Shown: positions 1 through 8,465 of the stretch, one piece after another
Layout: each line of letters opens with the position of its first letter
Numbering within the stretch: position 1 is the stretch's first letter
Assembly: GCF_020405205.1 (NCBI RefSeq)
Contig: NZ_CP084469.1
Coordinates: 3,286,001-3,350,000 of the forward strand
Direction of reading: 5' to 3'
DNA from: Natrinema salinisoli
GTDB taxonomy: Archaea > Halobacteriota > Halobacteria > Halobacteriales > Natrialbaceae
DNA: 64,000 nt
Notes under the pieces: generated by a model
The model's database searches: none
The model's input: the letters and a program-made list of their open reading frames with translations, nothing else
What the model was told of the DNA's origin: nothing
Made by a program: the position numbers and the translations under genes

Positions 1-95
1 GCCGGTGTCCAGGCCCGTGTAACTCTTCCCTCTTCGGTCTGTCTAACAGTAGTATAATCCGATTTTAAGTCAATCTCTCCTAAACAACCGTTTCG

Positions 96-317
96 ATGGT
101 TGATATTGAGTGTGAGAAATGCGGTTACGAGTGGGATTATACAGGCGAGCTCATGACAACAACGTGTCCCCGGTGCAATCTGAAAACTCCCACACCACTC
201 GATGAAGAAGTCGAATCAAACGCGGATGAATCAATTCGCGAAAGAGAAGTGAGAGCGCAAGAACGGACAGCTGATGCCCTGGAACGGATTGCGAGTGTGC
301 TGGAGCGAGTCGAGTAA
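96..317 (+). CDS. Small zinc-ribbon protein with C-terminal helix
   Basis: A 73-residue protein with two CxxC pairs (CEKC near residue 7 and CPRC near residue 25), the arrangement of a rubredoxin-like zinc ribbon. An acidic, Arg/Glu-rich helical tail follows, probably a coiled coil. The ATG lies about 30 bases after an AT-rich TATA-like stretch (near 62-67), which fits a leaderless haloarchaeal transcript. It converges on the membrane protein at 352-1350, and both sit in DNA that is AT-richer than the rest of the window, suggesting an accessory region. DNA or protein binding is plausible, but the function is unknown. Confidence 0.7.
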   Translation: MVDIECEKCGYEWDYTGELMTTTCPRCNLKTPTPLDEEVESNADESIREREVRAQERTADALERIASVLERVE

Positions 318-351
318 ATTCTCTACATTGATGGTTTAAGTAGCCTATCTA

Positions 352-1350
352 TCAACGATACATTTGTCGCTCGTAGGCAGGCGGAATTACTGGAATTCCT
401 TCTCGTAAGTACTCTTCACTAATCAAGTCGATAGGTACGCGATTGGCTTCCCTACGAACTACCTCAAGTGTGGGTTGATCGTCATCCGGAAGATCCGATG
501 GCGATAAATCGAGCCCCTCTAATTGGATCTCATGTTCCTCGTTCTTTCTGTCCTCATACACGAGCATGATTCCAACTCGAAATCGGGATACGTCACTATT
601 GTTGACCAACTGTGATATACAATACGAGAAAGGGAACGTAGCATCAGGAAGACTGGCTGGATGGCTCAATCCAGCAACAGTCTCATATTCGACTTCAAGT
701 TTTTCTCCCCGGAGGGTTCCGCCGGGTTTCGCGGTCCAAGTCTCATCTCGTCCAACCCGTGATAAAGGCACGTCTCTCCCGAAAACGATTCTCCCCGGCC
801 CCTGGATATCGGTTACAAACCTCAAACGAAGATTAGTAGCGATTGCTGTGCTTGGGTTAGAGAGCGTGAGATTGACAACGTCACCTGGGAAAGGGTGGTC
901 ATCAGGCATTAGAAACGGCGTGTTTGACGGAGGATTGTCTCCGGTCGTGAATTTTAGCACTTCAACGACTGGTTCGAATTCAGCGCCCATAATCCCCACC
1001 TGAGTTTGCTGCAATGATTGGATGTCATTTTGTAGGCTGATTTGGTCGTTCTCTAACTTGGCCTGGAGATGTTCAGATCGCGCGATAGAGAGATAAACCC
1101 ACAAGAGACCAAGCGTGAGGAGGATATTTGTTAGGCCGCTAAACAAGCTGACACGAGAACTCTGAAGGGTAGTCAAATCTCCAGAGACCACCCAAGCAGC
1201 AAAAATCAAAGGAATCAGCACGACGACCCCTACTACTCCCCGTATGATCATTCCTCCTTCAATAATGTACTCAATAGGTCGATCCAGACCAGACATTAAA
1301 TCATACAACACTCCCACCTTATCCCAAAGCCATGAAAGTCGCTCTCCCAT
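352..1350 (-). CDS. Membrane-anchored coiled-coil protein, unknown function
   Basis: A 332-residue protein with two hydrophobic segments (about residues 36-56 and 68-90). A short Gln/Leu-rich coiled coil follows (about 95-115), then a soluble domain rich in beta-strand-like sequence (about 120-330), probably facing the cytoplasm. No catalytic motif is visible. Cysteines are nearly absent and codon use is less GC-biased than in the core genes, which suits an accessory gene. I do not recognise the family. The 200-base gap to TFB upstream of its start shows no further gene. Confidence 0.65.
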   Translation of the reverse strand: MGERLSWLWDKVGVLYDLMSGLDRPIEYIIEGGMIIRGVVGVVVLIPLIFAAWVVSGDLTTLQSSRVSLFSGLTNILLTLGLLWVYLSIARSEHLQAKLENDQISLQNDIQSLQQTQVGIMGAEFEPVVEVLKFTTGDNPPSNTPFLMPDDHPFPGDVVNLTLSNPSTAIATNLRLRFVTDIQGPGRIVFGRDVPLSRVGRDETWTAKPGGTLRGEKLEVEYETVAGLSHPASLPDATFPFSYCISQLVNNSDVSRFRVGIMLVYEDRKNEEHEIQLEGLDLSPSDLPDDDQPTLEVVRREANRVPIDLISEEYLREGIPVIPPAYERQMYR

Positions 1351-1556
1351 GCAGCCTACAACTCAGTAAATTGCCTTGAAACTACTTCAGCGATGGATCT
1401 CTAAGGGTTTGTAGATTCCAATATGAAGGGTCAACACAGAAACTCCTTTTCGGACCTGTGGTGCTATACACGATCCTAGAGAGTTAAGAGCGGTATCTGC
1501 TTTGTCGATAACTACAACCCTATGACGGCAGTGGGGGCCGTTCATCTCTCGAACGA

Positions 1557-2387
1557 ATGGAGAGTAAATCGGTCGACGTCGAGAACGGCAGTATGGTGAA
1601 TTCGTCGGAAAGAGGCGGAACCGTAGCCGATCTCCGTCGAGAGTCTGCGGTCATAAGACGGACCGGCGCACCCCTGACCCGCTCGAGACACGACCGGGGG
1701 CTATCGACGGAGATCGGGTACGGTTCCGACTCCGGGTACAGCGCTCGGCTCACCGGCCGAAAGCGCCGACAGATCGCCCGACTCCGCCGGGAACACAACC
1801 GCGCCCGAATCTCCTCGAAAGCCGACCGGAATCAGGTCTACGGGTTCACCGAGATCAAACGGGTTACCGCCCTGCTCTCACTGTCCGACTCCGTTCGAGA
1901 GCAGGCCTGCGCACTCTTTGAATCCGCCCAATCTGAAGGGCTCTTTCAGGGTCGATCGCTCGAGGGGTTCGCAGCCGCCGCGATCTATGCGACCTGTCGG
2001 ACTCGATCGATCGCTCGGACGATCCACGAGATCACCGCCGTCGCACGCGCAGACAGTGACGAGCTCACGGTCGCCTACGACGCACTGAACCGCGAACTCG
2101 GCCTGCAGACGGGGCCGATCGACCCACTCGAGTACCTGCCCCGATTCGCCTCGAAGCTCGAGCTCGGGACGGCCGTCGAGTGTCACGCACGGGAGTACGT
2201 CACCGCTTTGCTCGAGGCGGGATTGGTCAGCGGTCGCGATCCCAGTGGCGTCGCAGCGGCGTGTCTCTACAAGGCCACGGGGGATCGCGAGGAGTGGCCG
2301 TCGATCACGCAGGTCGCGGCGGCCGAGGTCGCCGGTGTCGCACCGGTGACCATTCGATCGACGGTCTCGAATCTCGACGACCTCTGA
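1557..2387 (+). CDS. tfb: Transcription initiation factor TFB lacking the zinc ribbon
   Basis: TFB binds the TATA-TBP complex through two cyclin folds and recruits RNA polymerase with an N-terminal zinc ribbon and B-reader. This 276-residue protein keeps the B-reader/linker signature (GAPLTRSRHDRGLSTEIG, about residues 37-54) and both cyclin repeats (about 85-170 and 180-276). The first 36 residues contain no cysteine, so the CxxC...CxxC ribbon found in normal TFBs (about 300-330 residues) is absent. The frame is closed by a stop at 1524-1526, so no in-frame extension restores it. Haloarchaea carry several TFB paralogues, so this could be a specialised or inhibitory copy. It converges on mcm. 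Confidence 0.85.
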   Translation: MESKSVDVENGSMVNSSERGGTVADLRRESAVIRRTGAPLTRSRHDRGLSTEIGYGSDSGYSARLTGRKRRQIARLRREHNRARISSKADRNQVYGFTEIKRVTALLSLSDSVREQACALFESAQSEGLFQGRSLEGFAAAAIYATCRTRSIARTIHEITAVARADSDELTVAYDALNRELGLQTGPIDPLEYLPRFASKLELGTAVECHAREYVTALLEAGLVSGRDPSGVAAACLYKATGDREEWPSITQVAAAEVAGVAPVTIRSTVSNLDDL

Positions 2388-2429
2388 TTCGATTCTCGAG
2401 ACGGCAACATCGATGCCCGCCGGTCGGCG

Positions 2430-4532
2430 CTACGTCGTCCGGAGCGTGTCCGTACTCGGCTCGTAGACCTCGCCTTTCTGTTTGAGCTTGTCGATCTCGT
2501 GTTCGGCCTTGGACTGATCCATCCCGATCTCGTCGGCCCGTTCCATGACGATATCGACCGGCGCGCCGTCGTCGTATTCCTCCTCGATGTCGCTGATGAG
2601 CTGTTTGAGGTTCTTGATCCGGTCGCGCTGGGACTTCGAGGTGCCGGCTTCGACGATGTCCGCGTCGAACTCGCCGGTTTCGGGGTCGACCCCGACGTCC
2701 TGCAGACACGAGCGAACGATCTCGATGACCCGCTCGGCGTCGTCCTGCTCGACCGTATCCGACAGCCGAACGCGGGCGCTCGCCTCCGAGAGGCGAACCA
2801 GCGCCTCGAGCTTTCGCGCCGTGACGGGCACCGCCGCGTCCTCGTCGGTCCCTTTCGACCGCAGATCGACGTAGAAGTCCCGGATCGCGTTACGGGCTTC
2901 TTCGGTCATCCGCGGGTGGCAGTTCTGCTTCGAGTAGGCGATGTACTTCCGCAGGAGGTCGGCGTCGATCTTCGGATCGACCTGCTCGGTCATCTCGTCG
3001 ATCTCCTCGGTGCTGACCTCGAGCTGATTCATCTCCTTGCGCTGGGTCGTCAACTCTCCCGCGTAGTTGGTCGTGATGATGTGTTCCGCGAGGTTGCGGT
3101 CTTTCTCCTCGTCCGGCGTGTCCGTGACCGTGAAAATCAGGTCGAACCGCGAGATCAGCGCCGGCTCGAGGTCGATCTGTTCGCTGATCGGCTCGTACTG
3201 GTCGAAGCGGCCGTACTTGGGGTTGGCCGCGCCCAGCAGCGAACACCGGGACTTGAGCGTGGCGTTGATCCCCGCCTTCGAGACCGAGATTTTCTGTTGC
3301 TCTAAGGCCTCGTGCATGGCACTGCGGTCTTCCGAGCGCATTTTATCGAGTTCGTCGATGGCGGCGATCCCCTGATCGGCGAGGACGAGCGCGCCGGCCT
3401 CGAGGCTCCACTGCTGGCCGTCGCCGAAGTCGTCGCGGACGGCGGCGGCCGTGAGACCCGCCGAGGACGACCCCTTCCCGGAGGTGTAGACGGATCGGGG
3501 TGCGATGTTCTCGATGTAGCCGAGCATCTGCGATTTGCCTGTACCCGGGTCACCGATCAGGAGCATGTGCAGGTCGCCGCGGATCCGCGACCCGTCCGGT
3601 AACTTCTTCGTGACGCCGGAGAACAGCTGGAGGATCATCGCGAGCTTCTCCTGATCGTAGCCGTAGATCGAGGGCGCGATGGAGGCGACCATCTGCTCGT
3701 AGATGTCCTCGCGGTTCGAGATCTCGTAGATCGCCTTCTTGTCCTCCTCGGTGATGTCCATGTCCTCGAACTGCTCTTCGTCGATCTCGACGGACATCCC
3801 CTCCATGTAGAAGTCGAAGACGGGCGACTTCTCCTGTTGGTCGCCCTGTTGCTCGAGCCGGAGGACGCCGGTCGCGGAGACGTGGTCGCCGGGGGTGACC
3901 TCGCCGGTGATGTCGTCTTCGATGTTGATGTCGAGGGACTGCGGAGTCTCCCCGCCGCGGAGCCCTTCGGGGCTCTCCTGAATCCGAAGTTTCTGCGAGT
4001 CGACGAACTCGGACTGGTCGAAGTTGACGCGGAAGGGCCCCTGTCGTTCACAGCCCTGACACTCGTGGGGCTCCTGGAAGTCGCCGCTGGACTGGGGGAC
4101 CCGGGTGAGCGTGCCACAGAGCTGGCACTCGAAGGCGGCTTCCTCGATCTTCGGACGGACGTCAGTTGCTTTCCGGATGATGCCCCGTACCTGCACGAGG
4201 GAGTTCATGTCCCGGGCGCGGATCTCCCGGATCTCGGGGGACTCCGTGTCGGGGAGGTTCCGGACCCGGACGTGGGCCTGTCCGAGACTCACGTCGATCG
4301 GGAGGTCGTACAGCCGCAGCGCCTCCTCGGCGTAGCGCTGGAGCTGTTCCGGCTGGTTGATGAAGTCGTCCGCGAGGTCAGGATCGAACCGGTAGAGGTC
4401 CTGCCAGTCGACGTGGAGCGATCGCTGTTCGTTCGGATATCGCTGCGCAAGCTGCTTGATCTCGTTGTCGTAGTAATTGCGGAAGAACTGCTCGAAAGAG
4501 TCGACGAGTTCGGAATTTCCCGCTTGCGCCAT
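2430..4532 (-). CDS. mcm: Replicative DNA helicase MCM
   Basis: A 700-residue homohexameric ATP-dependent 3'-5' helicase that unwinds DNA at replication forks. In order it shows an N-terminal OB/zinc domain with cysteines near 136, 139, 158 and 161, a Walker A GDPGTGKS (about 327-334), a Walker B ending in DE (about 393-394), an arginine-finger ISRFD motif and a C-terminal winged helix (about 620-700). Length is normal for archaeal MCM and no intein interrupts the ATPase, although MCM is a frequent intein host in haloarchaea. It is transcribed alone from a TATA promoter close to the ATG and converges with the truncated TFB. Confidence 0.97.
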   Translation of the reverse strand: MAQAGNSELVDSFEQFFRNYYDNEIKQLAQRYPNEQRSLHVDWQDLYRFDPDLADDFINQPEQLQRYAEEALRLYDLPIDVSLGQAHVRVRNLPDTESPEIREIRARDMNSLVQVRGIIRKATDVRPKIEEAAFECQLCGTLTRVPQSSGDFQEPHECQGCERQGPFRVNFDQSEFVDSQKLRIQESPEGLRGGETPQSLDINIEDDITGEVTPGDHVSATGVLRLEQQGDQQEKSPVFDFYMEGMSVEIDEEQFEDMDITEEDKKAIYEISNREDIYEQMVASIAPSIYGYDQEKLAMILQLFSGVTKKLPDGSRIRGDLHMLLIGDPGTGKSQMLGYIENIAPRSVYTSGKGSSSAGLTAAAVRDDFGDGQQWSLEAGALVLADQGIAAIDELDKMRSEDRSAMHEALEQQKISVSKAGINATLKSRCSLLGAANPKYGRFDQYEPISEQIDLEPALISRFDLIFTVTDTPDEEKDRNLAEHIITTNYAGELTTQRKEMNQLEVSTEEIDEMTEQVDPKIDADLLRKYIAYSKQNCHPRMTEEARNAIRDFYVDLRSKGTDEDAAVPVTARKLEALVRLSEASARVRLSDTVEQDDAERVIEIVRSCLQDVGVDPETGEFDADIVEAGTSKSQRDRIKNLKQLISDIEEEYDDGAPVDIVMERADEIGMDQSKAEHEIDKLKQKGEVYEPSTDTLRTT

Positions 4533-4901
4533 TGCACTGTCCTAGGACTGCCATCCGGTATAAATGGTCGTATACCGGGGTGAAACTGATCCGATCGATT
4601 GACACTCGACGAGCAACTGTCGCGGCCGATGAAGCAGGGAATCGTTCCGAGTTATTCGCTATCGAACCCGCTCGAGGTGGCGTCGTTCCCTGCATCTGCG
4701 ACCCGAGAAATCGTGAGGTCGAGTTCGACCACGTCGACCCGTCTGTATCCGAGCGGGTCGCGGTGGAATTCGACACGCCGTGTCCGTTCCCTGTCGACGG
4801 ATCGTCTCTCCGCCGGTGACTTTACTCCGGACAGTTATGTATCCTCGGCCAACGTGTTTTGGAAGCCGACGAACGACCGGACGCTGGATACCGTCTCTGA
4901 C
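4533..4901. other. Intergenic, no gene seen
   Basis: Apart from the mcm TATA box at its left edge, this 369-base stretch holds no open frame with haloarchaeal composition and no obvious RNA or repeat. It lies between the mcm start and the end of the DUF502 gene, both read leftward. Confidence 0.5.
4559..4565 (-). promoter_or_regulatory. TATA box of mcm
   Basis: The + strand reads tataaat here, i.e. ATTTATA on the coding strand, centred about 30 bases before the mcm ATG (4530-4532). That spacing predicts a leaderless or nearly leaderless mRNA, the usual haloarchaeal arrangement. Confidence 0.6.
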
Positions 4902-5564
4902 TCACTCGTCGCCGCCCGTCGTGTCGCCGAGGCTGTCGGCGGCGACGCCGAGCGTGGCGATCGATCGGAACGCTTCTTCGACAGTGAGGTCGACCTCGTG
5001 GACCTTCTCGGTGGGCATATGCATCACGTACCCGTTCGTGGCGGGGTTCGGTGCGAGCGGGACCATGATCGTCACCATCTCGTCCTCGCCGGCGCTGGCT
5101 TCGACCACGGGCGGCGTCTCTGCGGTGAGAAAACCGAGCATGTACGCCCCTTCGTGGGGGAATTCGACGAGTTTCACGTCCTGGAACTGGTCCGTCTCGT
5201 CGTCCAGCAGGAGGCTGCTCGCCCGCCGGATGCTCTCGTAGACGGTGCTGACCCCGGGAATCGTCTCCATCGTCGCGTGGACTCGCTTGGAGAGGTACGT
5301 TCCCGGGGTGTACTCCGCGACGATACCGACGAGCAGGAACACCCCGAGTACGGAGAGCAGCGTTGCAAACTGGATCACCGGCACCGGCGGCTCGTCGGCC
5401 CAGATGAACGTCACGCCGGTGATAATCGGCGAGAGCACGCCGAGAATGAAATCGAGCACGACGAGGACGACGAGTAGCGTCGCGACCAGCGGAATCGTGA
5501 TCACAACACCGTTGATGAGCAACCGCTTGAGTCTCGAAACGAGAGCTGCCATGTGTTTTGCCAA
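4902..5564 (-). CDS. DUF502 family membrane protein
   Basis: A 220-residue integral membrane protein. A basic N-terminus precedes two hydrophobic segments (about residues 18-42 and 56-80). The soluble remainder carries the DUF502 hallmarks: a GTYLSKRVHATMETIPG-like stretch, the 'VKLVEFPHEGAYMLGFLT' region and a conserved VPLAPNPATNGYV segment. DUF502 proteins are widespread in bacteria and archaea and have no settled function. The gene appears monocistronic. No regulatory element was recognised upstream. Confidence 0.85.
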   Translation of the reverse strand: MAKHMAALVSRLKRLLINGVVITIPLVATLLVVLVVLDFILGVLSPIITGVTFIWADEPPVPVIQFATLLSVLGVFLLVGIVAEYTPGTYLSKRVHATMETIPGVSTVYESIRRASSLLLDDETDQFQDVKLVEFPHEGAYMLGFLTAETPPVVEASAGEDEMVTIMVPLAPNPATNGYVMHMPTEKVHEVDLTVEEAFRSIATLGVAADSLGDTTGGDE

Positions 5565-5849
5565 CTGCGCTGACTCCGAAATCGTTGGGCTTGCGGGCGG
5601 ATCGGGTATCGATCTGTCGACGGACGAGCGTAACCGCTACTCACACAGGTGGTCACGGGTGATCGATTCCTCGAGTCGTCACGGGGAGACGCAATTTCGT
5701 TCCTGCGACATCGGCCGAGCGGACCGGTCGATCGACGCTGCTCGAGGGGAACGGCGCCGGGACGGACCGATTCGGTAGCACGTTCCGTGTCGGGCTCCCA
5801 TCACACGTTGGAGCGACAGTGATAGCCGCTGGATGCTTCGCTGAGATCA

Positions 5850-6026
5850 ATGGCAACCCAATCCGAACGGGCACGAGTCCCAGTCCGATGCGAGAATTGC
5901 GATACGATCCTCGTCGCCGAGATTGCCGGAGACGGCTCCGTCCGTCCGCTCGGCACGAGCGAGGACTGCGTCTGCGGTGACGGAACCTTTACTCGGCTCG
6001 AGCAACCCGCCGTGTCCGTCCACTGA
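5850..6026 (+). CDS. Small zinc-finger-like protein
   Basis: A 58-residue frame with acidic haloarchaeal composition. A CxxC pair (CENC, residues 14-17) and a CxC pair (CVC, residues 40-42) could together hold one zinc ion, with a short predicted beta-strand between them. Proteins of this size with two cysteine pairs are abundant in haloarchaea. The start was chosen as the ATG opening the frame, because the next in-frame methionine is absent. It precedes another small gene in the same direction. Confidence 0.55.
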   Translation: MATQSERARVPVRCENCDTILVAEIAGDGSVRPLGTSEDCVCGDGTFTRLEQPAVSVH

Positions 6027-6141
6027 TCCGTCGTCCGGCGGGCCCGGTCGGGCTCACGAACGATCGGCGTTCGCCCTCGAGCGCGCCAGCCGGCACGATG
6101 GGAGATTCGGGAGCGGAACGCCGGTCGAAATCACGTCGACC

Positions 6142-6384
6142 ATGCTCGAGCACAGTGACGGCCAGCCAGGGAACTTCACCGTCTACAGGGCATATCACGA
6201 CGAACTACGGAGTCACGACGGCCGGTACTGTTTCGTCGTCTACCGGCCGCAGGGACGCTCTGGCTACACGATACGTCATGATAAGATGGTACGCCCGTGT
6301 GATCTCCCGGTTCTCCGGTGGCACGGCGGTGGTGATCACCGCGGAACCAGGCAAGCGACAGTTCCAACTGATGCCATTTTCTGA
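6142..6384 (+). CDS. Small conserved-looking haloarchaeal protein
   Basis: An 80-residue frame opening at an ATG. Its composition looks coding: an aromatic and basic core (YRAYHDELRSHDGRYCFVVY), then a 'WHGGGDHRGTRQATVP' tail. The pattern resembles small single-domain haloarchaeal proteins of unknown role that I recall only loosely, so the family is not named. The same frame is open further upstream, but that part has poor composition, so the internal ATG was preferred. One cysteine is present and there is no membrane segment. Confidence 0.5.
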   Translation: MLEHSDGQPGNFTVYRAYHDELRSHDGRYCFVVYRPQGRSGYTIRHDKMVRPCDLPVLRWHGGGDHRGTRQATVPTDAIF

Positions 6385-6522
6385 ATACGTGTTCTCATCG
6401 TCCTCGATGTCGGATTTCCATAACTGGCAGAGTACCCACGAAAACCGTTCATATCCGATTGTCTGACGCACGTCATTAGAGGACCATCTGGTTTTATATG
6501 TAGGAATCTGGCAGCGATAGCT

Positions 6523-6789
6523 GTGAATTCCACTCAATCGGTCAGCCTCAAGATCGTCGAGAAAATTGCCGAACGCGAACAGGTATCACCAGAAGAACTC
6601 CAACCACCGATCCACTACGTTATCGATACGGACGCACTCGACTCGCTCTATCAATCGAGTATCGCTGATCGGAGCTCTCCTACAGTCGAGTTCGAATACA
6701 AAGGCTATACAGTGGTTGTCGATAGTACCGGAGCTGTGGATGTCAGAGAGCAGGTATCGGAATTTGAACTCGATAAAACGATCGTATGA
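6523..6789 (+). CDS. HalOD1 output-domain protein
   Basis: An 88-residue stand-alone Halobacterial Output Domain 1. The pattern is a helical first half (VEKIAEREQVSPEEL... PPIHYVIDTDALDSL), then a two-strand segment (VEFEYKGYTVVVDSTGAVDV). HalOD1 proteins are small, haloarchaea-specific and thought to act as output modules of signalling systems; the biochemical role is unproven. The frame opens with GTG, because no in-frame ATG precedes the domain. It stands alone, converging on a small zinc protein on the other strand. Confidence 0.8.
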   Translation: MNSTQSVSLKIVEKIAEREQVSPEELQPPIHYVIDTDALDSLYQSSIADRSSPTVEFEYKGYTVVVDSTGAVDVREQVSEFELDKTIV

Positions 6790-6868
6790 CCCACGCTGGG
6801 TGTCGAGACTGAACTTCGATCTTTCGTCCTCAAGCGAGGGTCGACCGCGGTCAGTACCGCTAAAGACG

Positions 6869-7108
6869 TTACTCATCGGCCTCTCCTCCGTGTCGGCCGG
6901 GTGACGTCTCTGGATCTGGAACCGAAACGTCGATGCCAGCTGCAGAGCCCCGACTCGACCGAGCGTAGGTATCGCAATCGCCACGGCGGTAGGCCCGATC
7001 GTCGTCGTCACCGAAGACGCGACGGAACCCATCCGTGACGTGGACACCGCAGTGGTTACACGTCGAGTTGTCGACCGACGGCCACGGTGCAACCGTCACG
7101 CCAACCAC
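6869..7108 (-). CDS. Small zinc-ribbon protein (DUF7563-like)
   Basis: The core (CNHCGVHVTDGFRRVFGDDD... CDTYARSSRGSAAG) matches the small haloarchaeal family with one CxxC, an 'RVFGD' motif, a partner cysteine before TY and a final GSAAG. One cysteine expected before D(C)DTY seems replaced (RRGDCDTY), so the second zinc pair is incomplete. The frame starts at GTG (7106-7108). A second GTG nine bases later is equally possible. It is read towards the HalOD1 gene, with tRNA-Pro behind it. Confidence 0.65.
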   Translation of the reverse strand: MVGVTVAPWPSVDNSTCNHCGVHVTDGFRRVFGDDDDRAYRRGDCDTYARSSRGSAAGIDVSVPDPETSPGRHGGEADE

Positions 7109-7187
7109 TTCCAGAAAGCGATTGCTAAGTAGTGTGAGAGCGCCCGAGGCAAAGCGGCAAAAACGCCTGCTTTGCTTGTATACCGTA

Positions 7188-7260
7188 TGGGATCGCCCGG
7201 ATTTGAACCGGGGTCACGGGCACCCAAGGCCCGAAGTATACCAAGCTAACCCACGATCCC
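7188..7260 (-). tRNA. tRNA-Pro (anticodon TGG)
   Basis: The reverse strand folds as a tRNA. The 7-bp acceptor stem is GGGATCG/CGATCCC, the anticodon stem is CGGGC/GCCCG with loop CTTGGGT (anticodon TGG), and the T-arm is closed by CCCGG around GGTTCAAATCC. CCA is not encoded and the discriminator base is A. No intron is present. Confidence 0.93.
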
Positions 7261-7343
7261 GTATCACCCCCTACCGGTCGCACGTCATAAAGGGTTTCGT
7301 TACGGTCCGAACCGTTTTGCCTGCCGCTGTGGTAGCGCCGGCC

Positions 7344-7598
7344 ATGACAGGCCTCGAGCTCCTGGTTTTGGTCCTCGTCCTCGTACTCGTCCTCGCTGCG
7401 GCACGGATCGTGCGGGCGATCAGCCCGTTCATCGTCAACGCGGTGGTCGGACTCCTGGTGTTGTACCTCGCACAGGCGCTCTTCGGTTTCGCGGTGGCAG
7501 TGACGCCGGTAACGATCGCGATCGTCGCCGTCGGTGGCGTTCCGGGGTCGCTGCTCGTCCTCGCGCTATCGTTTTTCGGCGTCGGATTCGTCCCCTGA
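7344..7598 (+). CDS. BofA-like small membrane protein
   Basis: An 84-residue hydrophobic protein with about three membrane segments and almost no charged residues. It looks like the archaeal 'pro-sigmaK processing inhibitor BofA' family: a Leu/Val-rich first helix, a central 'RIVRAISPFIVNAVVGLLVLYLAQ' block, and a glycine-rich end finishing LSFFGVGFVP. Archaea have no sigmaK, so the name is historical and the role unknown. The ATG at 7344 was chosen because upstream frame runs through the tRNA gene. Confidence 0.8.
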   Translation: MTGLELLVLVLVLVLVLAAARIVRAISPFIVNAVVGLLVLYLAQALFGFAVAVTPVTIAIVAVGGVPGSLLVLALSFFGVGFVP

Positions 7599-7616
7599 GT
7601 CCGTCGAACGACCGGC

Positions 7617-8318
7617 TCACTTTCCGAGCATCTGTGCGATCTCCTCGTCGGTCGCTTCGGTGACCGAGTCCGGATCGGGCGTCAGGTCCACGGCCGACTC
7701 GTCTTCCCACTCGGCCAGTAGCGACGCGACCTCGTCGTCGGTCGCTTCCGGGAGGGAATCGTCGGCGTCGTCGGCGACGACGACGCTGTCGAAGATCGTG
7801 CCGAACGTTGAGACGACCCGATCCTCGTGGCGGTTCGGATCGAAGTGACAGTGTGCGTAGGCGTCGACGCTCGAGAGCCGGTTCGTGAGGACGTGTGTGA
7901 ACTGGAAGACGTCCTTGGGTGAGGCGTGTCGGAGGAGGGCATCGAGGGAGTCGAAACAGACCGTAATCTCCTCGTCGTTCTCGGCCCAGTGTTTACAGAA
8001 TCGACTGACTGCGACGCCGATTTCCGAGAGGTCGGTCGGATCGGTTACCGTGTCGGAGACGACCGGCTCGGTGAAATCCGGGACTGACTCGGCGCTGTCG
8101 TCGGTCAGTACGTTCCCGACGGTGAGCAGTCCGAGTTTGCGGTCGACCGTTTCTTCGTCCGGATACGCCGGCACTTCGTCGTCGAACGTCACCGTGAGAT
8201 GGGCCGTGCCGCCGTCGTCGTGACACAACGCTTCGCAGGCGTCCGGCTCGTCGTGTCTCGAGTGGACGAGCAAGACGTTCGCCGGTGGATCGATCGCGGC
8301 TGGCGTAGTCGGTTCCAT
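7617..8318 (-). CDS. DUF7504 family protein
   Basis: A 233-residue soluble protein of the haloarchaeal DUF7504 type, which resembles a degenerate RecA/KaiC fold. It shows an N-terminal strand (NVLLVHS), a central DLSEIGVAVSRF segment, a 'VCFDSLDALLRHASPKDVFQFTHVL' block at the position of a Walker B-like strand, and a late histidine-rich strand. No Walker A is present, so ATP hydrolysis is unlikely. The C-terminus carries a short motif twice (EATDDEVASLL and EATDEEIAQML). A paralogue lies at 50604-51302. The family is often linked to signal transduction, but this is not established. Confidence 0.75.
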   Translation of the reverse strand: MEPTTPAAIDPPANVLLVHSRHDEPDACEALCHDDGGTAHLTVTFDDEVPAYPDEETVDRKLGLLTVGNVLTDDSAESVPDFTEPVVSDTVTDPTDLSEIGVAVSRFCKHWAENDEEITVCFDSLDALLRHASPKDVFQFTHVLTNRLSSVDAYAHCHFDPNRHEDRVVSTFGTIFDSVVVADDADDSLPEATDDEVASLLAEWEDESAVDLTPDPDSVTEATDEEIAQMLGK

Positions 8319-8465
8319 GGTGACAGTGGTGGGGTCGTACCCCGTCGTTGACCACTGATTGTTTCCTCTCGTTCTTTACCGTTCCGGCCGGCGACAGGTC
8401 CGAAAAACGATTTCGGCCGGGCCACGGCTGGGATCGGACGGACTCGTTATCCTCGAACGCGACGG

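Noticed and set aside
4532..4819. A plus-strand frame after mcm
   Set aside because: Composition is not haloarchaeal, and it starts inside the mcm promoter/start region.
6205..6537. A minus-strand frame opposite the 80-residue gene and its downstream gap
   Set aside because: Mixed, non-acidic composition; the plus-strand frame has better coding character.
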